From: Brachyhypopomus gauderio | Taxonomy: Eukaryota > Chordata > Actinopteri > Gymnotiformes > Hypopomidae | DNA length: 64,000 nucleotides | Assembly: GCF_052324685.1 (NCBI RefSeq) | Contig: NC_135212.1 | Location: 49,238,898 to 49,302,897 of the forward strand | Reading direction: 5' to 3' | In this document: positions 1-9,900 of the stretch, one piece after another | Layout: each line of letters starts with the position of its first letter | How positions within the stretch are numbered: the first letter of the stretch is position 1 | The notes under the pieces: model-generated | What the model saw: the letters and a program-made list of their open reading frames with translations, nothing else | Told to the model about the DNA's origin: nothing | Database searches by the model: none | Made by a program: the position numbers and the translations under genes

Positions 1-675
1 GATGCATTAGAGCACTGTCTAGAGTAGGGCTTGGGAATCTTGGCATGTGGACAATTTTGAGATTAAATTTTTTACGCAATAAATAAACGGCTTAAAAATA
101 AAATTACTGTGCAAATTCAGTGCAAAACTTTACATCAGTCATTACACTTCTATGTGACAACAATATGCCCTAGTTTAACCTCTGATGGCAATAAAACTAT
201 GTTGGCAATGTGGCCTAAGGAGAGTTGTGAATTTAACACAAAAAGACAAATGTCTGTGTTTTTCATCAGTGAATATAGCTGTCACTAGCTAGCCTACATA
301 CCGTTAGAGCGCATAAAGGACAAAAAAAGATGTCCAAAAGAAGAAGAAAAAGATGAAGCCCAGTGTTTCTGGACTGAACAGACGGAGAGCCTCTGTGGAG
401 TGAGCTGGGACGTTTAATGTGCGACTACAGAATCACGTTGATGACGCTGCAGAATACAAAACGCCACCTCGACACACACACTGTGCCGAGTCTGCATCAG
501 ACCACGCAGCGAAGGACAGCGGGGTTACAGCACACGGAGAGCTGTGGGGGCAGGCAGAGCTCCAGAGCGCACACGTCAAGTGAGGGCACGAGATGTTGGC
601 CAGCTTCTCTGGGGCTTGGGCAACCGTGAGGAATGAGACACCACTCACAGGTGACTCGCAGGAGAAGATCTGGGC

Positions 676-1000
676 AAGTCTTTCATGGTTTGAAACTTGT
701 TCCCGTGTGCACCGATGGTGCTCCATGTGCACAAGACTTGAATAAGATCCATCCTAAACTTTCCCGTGTGCACCGATGGTGCTCCATGTGCACAAGACTT
801 GAATAAGATCCATCCTAAACTGCATCAGGAGGCACTAGGACCCTGTGGCGAGTAAATTTTGAGGTTGTGCGACTGGTTATTGGCACAGTTCACTTTATAT
901 TTGACTGAGAATGTAAAGCCAGATTAAAACACTCTGAGTGGCAGTTTTATCTCATGGACATCACTGAGCATCTAAAATCTAAAAAGGACCCAAAGTGCAA
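676..1000 (+). mobile_element. decayed hAT-like transposase fragment
   Basis: Plus-strand reading gives LKLVPVCTDGAP near 690-725 and SEWQFYLMDITEHL near 940-980. These resemble the TDGAP and (D/E)HLN blocks of GTF2IRD2/ZBED-type hAT transposases. The frame is interrupted and no ends or target duplication were found. The 61-bp duplication falls on the TDGAP block. The identification rests on two short blocks only. Confidence 0.4.
700..821 (+). repeat. perfect 61-bp tandem duplication
   Basis: Bases 700-760 and 761-821 appear identical. Each copy starts ttcccgtgtgcaccgatgg and ends cctaaact. Identity over 61 bases means the duplication is recent compared with the decayed transposase it sits in. 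Confidence 0.9.
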
Positions 1001-1430
1001 ACACAATGCATAGGAAAGCAAGCTGCAACTCTTTGCGAGAGTACTGTTCGTCAAATTCATTAATTTTCCATATATGTGCTGCAAACTGAGCTTGCCTGAA
1101 GTGTGTCTCCAAGGTCTCCAATGGAGATTCTAAGGTGGAAATTGCTAGTGTCTGACAAGCAATCAGTGTCTGAGTGTCTAAGTTCAAGTCATTAAACGGG
1201 AAGTCACAAAGATTTGCATCTCAGCGGGTAAACGCAAGTGGACAGAAATTAAGAAACATGGCTCTCAAAGAAAAGAAAAAACATTTTTGGTATTTATCAC
1301 GAAACTAAAGCTAGAGCTAGAGAATGCATGCATGTTCAATAAGAATGTGAAATAAAACAGAACATCAATCTATACAGGGCATTTTATTTATCAATCTAAT
1401 GCAGAACAAACACGTAATTTGACTGCGGAC

Positions 1431-1557
1431 CTGCTGATCCTGTGCGAGGTCTTCCATCACCTGGATGTGAATGGCGTCCTGGGCAGACTCCACCACACTG
1501 ACCACAGGTAGCGGCTGCTCTGTCTGAGGGAGCACGGGAGACTGCTGCACTTCTGTA

Positions 1558-1595
<38 letters not shown>

Positions 1596-4521
1596 GTGAG
1601 CAGGACGACAAAGCAGGATGACCAGAAAGAAAAAGCACCCTAAACCATCATTTCAGTCTATCCACCTGTGCGAATGCCCTCTTTGCTGACCAGGATCTCT
1701 TTGCACTGGCTGTAACGAATCTTCTCTGTACAGGGTGTGAGGGACTTCAGGTGCCGGGTCAACGCCCCAGACTCTCTGAACGACAGACCGCACTGACTGC
1801 ATCGGTAGGGCCGCTCATCTGAGAAACAACGGTGGCGAGAAACCAGGTCACAGATCACGACAGCTTTGCATAAAAACATTCGACGCATCCGTCTAGTTAT
1901 ACCACACGGTGGCGCACTAGTCGAATACGAGCAACGTGGGGGTCATCTCTGTACCCGTGTGCCGCCGTTTGTGTCGAATCAGGGAGCCTTTGGTTCTGAA
2001 TGCGGTCCCACAAAGATCACACTTAAAGTCCTTCCTGTCTGTATGAGTGAACAAATGGGTCCTCAAGATATTCGTCTATAGAGAAAAAGAAAAAAAAAAT
2101 CAAGCCTTTCAAAAAAAAAAAACTGATATAGTAATCCAAATCAAGTCTGGTACGATATTGTGCAACATACGGTTTTAAACGTTTTGTCACATATGTGACA
2201 AATGTAGCGTCCATCTGCAGTGAGCTTCAGAACCAGCTTAGTGGGATCTGAACCCTGAAGCTCTCCATCTTCATACTCGTCATGGTCCTTTGGTGCACAA
2301 CCTCTCTTCCTGCCAGAGGTGGTCCTATCCCCTCCCTCGTCTAACAGGAGAGACAGAGACAGGCAGAGAGAGACGCATGAGGACTTACACAAGCATGAGT
2401 ACATGCACACTGTGTGTGTGTGTGTGTTATATATTTAAATCGCCCTGCCTGTTCTGGATTTGTCTGCATCATCCGTGGACTGTCCATCACCGCTGGCCTT
2501 TTCCTAAAGAGAAGTACATGCAGTTGATTGATAAAAATCATAAAAATAATATGTGCAAGTAATACAGGTTTTATGTAGGAAAATAATTTCACAAGATTTC
2601 AGTCCAAAGCCAGTATATTGTTTGACTACTTATTAAATGATCATGCTGTCAAAGTGAACTGAAGACTACCACCCTAATGAGAAGGCAGCAGTGGCATGAG
2701 GCGTACAGTTGGACTACACATGAATTCTTAAAAAAAGATGGTCACCTTTCCTAAATAACAGACCTCCTTAATTTAAGCACCACTGATCAGACCGTGAATC
2801 TGAAGGAATGCAGTGAAAATGAACCCTAAAGAGCCTTATAAGGAAATTAGCAATAAAGTTAACAAGATAAAACCCAAGTGATGTTGCAGAGAGCAATCCA
2901 CAAATGTTAGTGTCAGAATAAGGAGATCAGAAAGGGACACAACAGAAAGGCCAATGATTACTTGGAAGGAGTTGCATGGATCAATGGAATCATAGGCTAA
3001 CTGAAGCAGGGGTCTATCACACAAGGCAAAACCCAAGATACTGACCGCACAAAGGAGCTTCTGAGATAATCCAACTAGTAGAAGAACAAAAGATGCTAGC
3101 AGGGTGAGCATACATTTGGAGACATCACCCAGCAGCAAGGGCGATATATAGGAACATATACACCGGACACTCACGAGTCCAAATGGTAGGAGATACAGAG
3201 AGTGGTATAGAACAATGAGCCTATGATCCTATGGGACCTACATATCCTGATGGATAAGCAAGTATTGAACCTACATTGATATTGGAGAGAAGATAAGGTG
3301 CAGAAAACAGCAGTAGTAACAGACGTGAAAATCTCAATTGATGGAAACAAACCCCTAAGGAGCAACATGAAAAGATGAAGAAATACCAGGGACTGAAAGA
3401 TTAAACAGAGAAGGTTGCTAGGTTAACACCACAGTTAATGAGAGTCTTATAATACTTACCGTACTTACCATAATGAGAGTTACCATAATGAGAGTCTTAA
3501 TGGTGATAGGAATACTTATGGGTATGACCCCCAAGCTGGAGAAGTTGTTTAGATACCAGATATCAGGCATGACAACATCGATCTCAGCTCAAAAGAGTTT
3601 TAGGAACAGCATAAACACTAAGGCCTATGGTGAAAGACTGTGAGGCAAAATAAATGTCCCCTTTCCAAATATACAGTTTCCACTTTTTCTACCATTAAGA
3701 GATGACAAATATTGACATAATACGGCTTGTGTGAATTACTGACCAGATAAATAATGAGAGTAAGGAGGTAAAACACACCTGTGGGTCTGGTGAGGGTCGC
3801 CTGCAGCTTCTGCTAAGCTTGTGCTGAATGAAGATATCCAAAGCAGAAAACTCCTCTCCACATCTCCCACATTTATGAACATCTTCATCTGTGTAGCGAG
3901 AAGAATCGTTGTTGGAACAAGTATTAAAACCCCGAAAGGGCCTCATTACTTCATAAAATAATCAGAACCAGACCTTAATGGTTAAGTGCTGAATGTTTAT
4001 ATACATTAAATAATTGTATTTTTGGTTACACGGACATACACAGCAGAATCTGCAATCAACAGTACTCGTGTTTTAACCTTCCATGCATACACACAGTCTA
4101 ATGGACACTGTAATAGCTATACACACTATTATACTAGGACATTTTGATTCACTCAAAGCCAATAGAGCGAAATAGCCACAACAGTCGTACAGGTAAATAA
4201 AGCTGTCAGTGTTCAGGCTCACATCCACCTTTAGTGACTAACCACTAGTACCTGTTTTACTAGCTAAATAGCTACGCAGCTAGCATATACGTTGTACTTC
4301 GTTTGTCACGAATAATACAGAAACTGAACTTTACACTGTAAATTGCATCGATTAATCTGTGAATATAACGTGATTATTTGACGGTAGATAGATTAAGGGT
4401 TAAGGTGAAGGTGTGTTTGCTCTACTTCTAATCATTGCACATCGCGAAGCTGCTAGCGAACACACAACACATGTGTGAGGAGTGTGTGTGTATGTGAATA
4501 GTGTGTGAGTGTATGTGAGGA

Positions 4522-4553
<32 letters not shown>

Positions 4554-4740
4554 GTTGAGTGTGTGTATGTGAGGAGTGTGTGTGTGTATGTATGTGTTGA
4601 GTGTGTGTATGTGAGGAGTGTGTGTATGTATGTGAGGAGTGTGTGTGTGTGAGTGTATGTGAGGAGTGTGTATGTGAGGAGTGTGTGTATGTATGTGTGT
4701 ATGTGAGTGTGTGTGTATGTATGTGTTGAGTGTGTGAGGA

Positions 4741-4772
<32 letters not shown>

Positions 4773-5792
4773 TGTGTGTATGTATGTATGTATGTGTTGA
4801 GTGTGTGTATGTATGTATGTATGTATGTGTTGAGTGTGTGTGTATGTATGTATTGAGTGTGTGTGTGTGAGGAGTGTGTGTGTGTGTGTATGTATGTATG
4901 TGTTGAGTGTGTGAGGAGTGTGTGTGTATGTATGCATGTATGTATGTATGTATGTGTTGAGTGAGTGTATGTATATATTGAGTGTGTGTGTGAGGAGTGT
5001 GTATGTATGTGTTGAGTGTGTGTATGTATGTATGTGTTGAGTGTCTGTGTGTGTATGTATGTGAGGAGTGTGTGTATGTGTGTTGAGTGTATGTATGTAT
5101 GTGAGGAGTGTGTGTGTGTGTGTGTATGTATGTATGTGAGGAGTGTGTGTATGTATGTGTTGAGTGTGTGTGTGTGTGTGTATGTATGTGAGGAGTGTGT
5201 GTGTATGTGAGGAGTGTGTGTGTATGTGCGTGCGTGTGTAGACTGATAACAGCTTCAGTCTGGCCGCTAGCACCTAGCCAGCTAGTGGTTGTTATTGTTT
5301 TACATGTCACCATTAGCCAGAACACCTCAGCGTCTAAATGCGATATCTGACGTGGTGACACACCTGCAGTCAGTACAGGCGGTGTGGGTGAACAGGTCGG
5401 TGTGCCTTCCTGCCAAGTGTGAATAAAACAGGCTGGCTAAAGCAAAAAGCAGCTAGCTAGCACACCTGGTGACTGACTACAACTCCTCTCAGAGCAGACA
5501 CGACACGAGCTAACGCTGGTTAGCAGGTTAGCACGCTAGCAGGTTAGCACGCTAGCCGGCCAGCTAACAGCAGCTACCGCCGCGACTCCGACACACCTGC
5601 TAACGTCCGCGGTTAGCCGTGTGACAAGTGGACAATCCAGGCCGAAGGACACCAATATATTATTCCTGGGTGATTTGAGCGCGTTTGTCCGCCCGTACCT
5701 TCGTCTCCGAGGGCGGTGTGGACGGTGATGATGCCGCCGTGCTCCGCCGGGCCGCTAGCCGCTTCTGCCGTATTATTATCGTCTTCAGTCAT
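1431..5792 (-). CDS. e4f1: E4F1 transcription factor/E3 ligase, 5' part (3' exons outside window)
   Basis: Seven coding exons were placed by splice sites and phase: 5792-5699, 3888-3779, 2503-2449, 2340-2171, 2075-1955, 1818-1666 and 1552-1431 (825 bases, 275 residues). The start MTEDDNNTAEAASG is the first ATG of a GC-rich first exon. Exon 2 gives a CGRCGEEF...QHKLSRSC half-finger like the one near the N-terminus of human E4F1. Exons 4-6 give three C2H2 fingers (CHICDKTFKT, CDLCGTAFRTKGSLIRH, CSQCGLSFRESGALTRHLKS), closely following human E4F1, and end in the family-typical LTPCTEKIRYS. Known role: nuclear zinc-finger regulator and atypical ubiquitin ligase acting on p53, and a regulator of mitochondrial-metabolism genes. 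The remaining C-terminal fingers must lie left of base 1. The linker between exon 2 and the first true finger is shorter than in human; an exon may be missing or unseen. The intron after exon 3 (2448-2341) starts with GC, not GT. Confidence 0.92.
1557..1593. repeat. (CA)n microsatellite
   Basis: An uninterrupted CA run lies directly beside the splice acceptor of the E4F1 exon at 1552 (AG at 1554-1553 on the minus strand). On the minus strand the usual polypyrimidine tract is therefore a TG run. Confidence 0.9.
2640..3660 (+). mobile_element. LINE (non-LTR retrotransposon) 3' ORF relic
   Basis: Plus-strand translation in shifting frames gives the blocks LVEEQKMLAG, AARAIYRNI (about 3130-3160) and HEKMKKYQGLKD (about 3365-3400), then a degraded TPKLGE/IPGTTSDIS-like and ISVQKS-like stretch up to about 3640. 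I recognise this order from the C-terminal part of the reverse-transcriptase ORF of a LINE family common in fish. It is heavily decayed, with many stops and frame changes. It lies in E4F1 intron 2, antisense to the gene. Confidence 0.6.
4473..5236. repeat. GT/GTAT compound minisatellite in E4F1 intron 1
   Basis: About 760 bases are built from gtgtgtgt, gtatgtat and the spacer words gtgttgagtg and gtgaggagtg in irregular order. It produces long His/Thr/Tyr-rich open frames on the minus strand that are artefacts of the repeat. No gene is implied. Confidence 0.95.
5517..5572. repeat. short tandem ggttagcacgctagca repeat
   Basis: The words gttagca and gctagc alternate several times just 3' of E4F1 exon 1, within intron 1. 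No function is visible. Confidence 0.6.
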
Positions 5793-6954
5793 GTCGCTGG
5801 AGCTCCGCGTCCCTGTCGCAACGACACAACACGGAAAACATGGCGGATTTACGACCTCGTCGTCATAACAACAAAGGGCAGGGGACTGAGCCTTCTTCTG
5901 GATGACAGATTGTTCTTAACTTAACTTTAATATAAGATGGATCCAACCACAAAACAATAGCTCAGACCTGTGCATTTGATAGAACTACTACAAATGGTAC
6001 AGGTAGCTTACTAAAATCACCAAGTCGGTGCCATAATTGAAGTCATGGGGGGAAAACAGCAGGTTGAACGTGTAAACATTTTTAAAATGAAATGCAAATC
6101 TCTCTGCTGTTTAGGACTACTAATGAAGTGACCATCGTGCAGGGAATATCAACATAAAAACCTATTATATAAATGTTGTCAAATGCTTTAAAAGTTAGAT
6201 TTGAAAACAAAGATCCCAGCTTAGCAATAGTCCCAGCAGATTAGAATGACCACTGTACACACTGAACAGCTTATTACTGACATAGCTTTTAGTTATACAA
6301 TTACATTCATGTAAGCATAGTAGGCATGTTCAGTTTGTATTATCCACCTTCTAGCCCTTAATCTAGAGCCTGATTCTGACCCAATGATTGCTTCTATGTG
6401 GAGATTTATGGGAAGTTAACTGTAACGCTACTATGTCTCACACTGGTAGCTCCCATCTGCAGATGTCTAGACGTTCACTATAAATCAAATCTATTACACG
6501 TGTTTCAAGAAAACACCAAACTGTGCCACCGTGTCATAGATATGGTACAGGTAATTACGTTGGTATACCAGAAAAAAGTGCCAATATGACAAACATTGTG
6601 TGTATAATGAAGAATCCATTCAACACAGAGGTATGAGTGCTTATTCCATTTAATGGCTGGATATGCCACCTTCGTCAAAACAGTTTCATCTGGGAAACAA
6701 GAAATTCCCACAATACTTTACAAAGCACATTATTACAAACTTTAGACAAATAATGTTATCTTAAAAATTTTATTTCACATATAAAGTGATCGCAAAACCA
6801 CAAATGACTACACACACATTAAACCAAGATTCTTTCTAAAAGGCAGGAAATAATGCAAAACAATGAATACAGCCTGGGTCAACACCCTTATTAACCTCCT
6901 TGACCTTTTAGCCACTTTTTTATTAAGACCTCTCGAGAACGTTATTTAACCTTT
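5793..6954. other. E4F1 upstream region and HEXD 3' flank
   Basis: The first 100 bases beyond the E4F1 start are moderately GC-rich and should hold its promoter and 5' UTR. The right part is the 3' UTR/flank of HEXD: minus-strand AATAAA hexamers lie at 6924-6919 and 6774-6769. No gene is seen in 5950-6700. A short plus-strand frame at 6398 was rejected. Confidence 0.6.
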
Positions 6955-9900
6955 TTAAAGACTCTTTGGCCGTCCTTTGAGTTTAGCTATGCGCTCAGCA
7001 TCCTGCAGCAGGGCTGCAAGCTTGTTTATGTGTTGGTTGACGTTCTCCTCCAACCACTCCTCCACGGTGTCTGCGTAGAAGATAGCCTCCATCTCCTTTT
7101 CGAAGGTCTTCAGAAACAAGACCCACTCATCCAGCAACCTAGTAAGAGGAGACAGATAGTGAGAAGTGAGATAAGATAAGATAATCCTTTATTAATCCCT
7201 CAGTGAGCCAAGTTGTACGTTGTTGCCTATGATTTTTTGGGTTGCCATAGAGATAAGCATTTGTCATTTGTTTAACATAGTTTCCTTTTAGTGCTTCACA
7301 TTGTTACAAAAGTAAACACTATGTATGGTAAATAAACTATTCAAATACGTTTAAAAACATAAGGCATGATGTATATTATACTGGAATAAATACAACATGA
7401 AATTCATATGAATGTACTGTTGGTGTAGGCTATGAATTAATATGTATATAAAACCAAGCAGCACACTAATCATGATTACATTTTAGTTAAAGTGTTTTAC
7501 TGTAATAATCCCTATTCATTTGGCTTCAGAGCTTCAAACATACTTGCCAGGCATTTACACGTAATTTTTCCTATTTAACGCGTAAAGTATGAAATGCTGC
7601 TCATTTAAAACAAACTTACTTTTTTATTTTGTCCTTAAAAAGTCCAATATCTCGAGGGTTTGCAAAGTTGTACTTTCGGTTGTACGAACTGAGAGAGCCT
7701 CTTATGTTTCTATGTAAAGCATCAAGCATATATGTGAACAGTGGGTTATATGGAATGTTTTGGATCTCAGAATCAACAACAATAAAGTGCATTTAGTAAC
7801 CACAATGAAAACAATAACTGCGTATTCATTATGTATGTAAAGATATCGATTGATTTCCCGATAGTGTTTATCAAGCTATAATCAAGCAGTGTCTCCAGAA
7901 CCACTCACTTGTTTTTCATCAATTTGTCAATGGAGCTCTGAAGGTCACTATGGATCTTGTGCACCATGTAGAAAATATGCGAGCCTGCAAACTGACCACT
8001 GCCTTCACTGGAGGCCATAGGGCACACATGAAACACAGCACAGCAAAGTGTTCCTTATGGGGCATGCTCTTTCACCACATACACGTAGGAATAGTGCACA
8101 GGTGACAATGTTGCATACCAGCTGTCAGTGTCCACTTGAATTTTGCACCCCAAAATATGATGTACTTCCTCTTGAGCCTCATTATTAAAGGAACCTGCGT
8201 CAAAAACAAACAGAAATTGAGCTTCAATTCCTTCATCCTGTCTCTCTCTCTGTTTCTTGGTCACTCAATCTCAATGGTCAGTGTTTTTTCTGGTAATCAC
8301 CATATTTCAGAGTCTGCAGGCAGACAGCTAGAGACGGGATGGCCACAGGAAACAGCTCACAGAGCACCAAGTGATGCCTGTATCTAAAAGGCACAAAACT
8401 ACATTACTTTCAGAATTTGTATTCTGATCCTGGTCAAACTTGATTCTCATATGTCTATAAAGAATGTTTCAACTACAGAAACTGAATTATCGCATGCATA
8501 TGCTATCAGCCACATAGGTAAGGAAAGATATTTAATACAAACCTTTGCCATCCTGTTAAGGCAATGCCTTGTAAAGGCATAGAAGGATACTGGATAACAG
8601 ACTCAATGACTTTAAGCCAGGATAGATGATTTTGTAAGTGGTGATTTATTGGAGTCCATATTTGGTCAACCTCTGATGCTCCTTTAAATGCACTTGCAAA
8701 CCATATGCCTGAAAACCCAGCATCCTGGTATTTAGACAGGAGATTTCCTACAAATGCAGAATGCTCCTGTCATTTGAGAGGTACTTTTTTTTGTGAAATA
8801 AAGCAAATTACATTATAAATCCACCTAGACAGTACATGTTTCTAATTGAGTGCAATATCTAAGAAAAACCAAGCTCAGTCCTGTTTCTGAGGTCTCACCC
8901 ATGTAATCCAAGTTCATGGATGGTAGGTAGTTCCATAACACCGGGAATGCAAGATCTGGCATGTGAGAAGCTACAACATGAAAAACTGTGTTTAATACAC
9001 TAAATAAAAGGAAACTAATAGCAAAAAAAGCAAAAATATAATATAAATTGGTGTCAAACATCAAAATTTCTCGATGATAATTTCCTCTTTTGCTTAAATT
9101 TTTATAACAGCCTTCAATAAAATGATTATAGCTTAATGTTTATTTTGGTTTTTAACACAAGATCAGATTTGACTAGCTAAAACATAACATCAAAATCTTC
9201 ATGTGACAATTTCAGGTAGTAATTTACGCTGCTAGCAGTTCAATTATGTCTGCAGTCTTGTCTTAACACACCTTTAATGTCACCAGCACTCATCTCCCTG
9301 AGCATGTCTTCCCAGAATAGAATCTTTATTCCAGATCTTAGTTCAGCCAGGAAAAGGCAAACTGTAGAGACATGCTTGAGAAAGAGCGCTCCAACATCTT
9401 CACCATTCTCTTTCAACCAACGCTTTGAGTCTTCACTTTCTCCAAGACCCCAAACCTGAATTTTGTGTATTTGAAGCCTTAGTGCTCAGGGATTTTTAAA
9501 CAATATTCAAATGACTACTTATAGTAATTATCAAATGATTACTTATGAGCTATAAAAAAGCTATATCACAGGCTTTACAGACCTCGTCAGCTCCAATATG
9601 GATCCACTTTGCCTCTGGGTGCCTCCGTAGGACCTGACTTAGCATTTCTTCAACCAAGGACAGGGCACCTGGGGCCAGAGGATTCAGGCTATTGGGAAAC
9701 ATAGCCACTTCCCTCAAATGGAAATACTTTTCATGTTTCAGAACAAACTGCACAGGAAAAGAAAGACCAAGGGAGTCAGGTATAAGCTGCAGGAAACTGC
9801 CACTTAGTAGAATGAGCAACCTTCAAAAAGCCCATAACTACCATTGCTTATGGAGAAGATCTGGTGGGAAACGTTTCATATGTGCTCTCATAAAAATTTA

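Larger units (their letters stand above)
1..1430. other. E4F1 intron sequence with transposon relic
   Basis: This stretch lies 3' of the last E4F1 exon seen, on the minus strand. I find no further E4F1 exon in it, so the intron runs past the left edge. It holds a decayed hAT-like transposase trace and a 61-bp tandem duplication, listed separately, and otherwise nothing I can name. Confidence 0.6.

Noticed and set aside
4428-5361. Two minus-strand open frames of about 280-300 residues rich in Thr, His, Tyr and Ile
   Set aside because: They are translations of the GT/GTAT array in E4F1 intron 1.
6398-6589. Plus-strand 63-residue frame starting with a signal-peptide-like MEIYGKLTVTLLCLTLVAP
   Set aside because: It has no recognisable mature part, no supporting neighbours, and lies in AT-rich 3' flank; chance is likelier.
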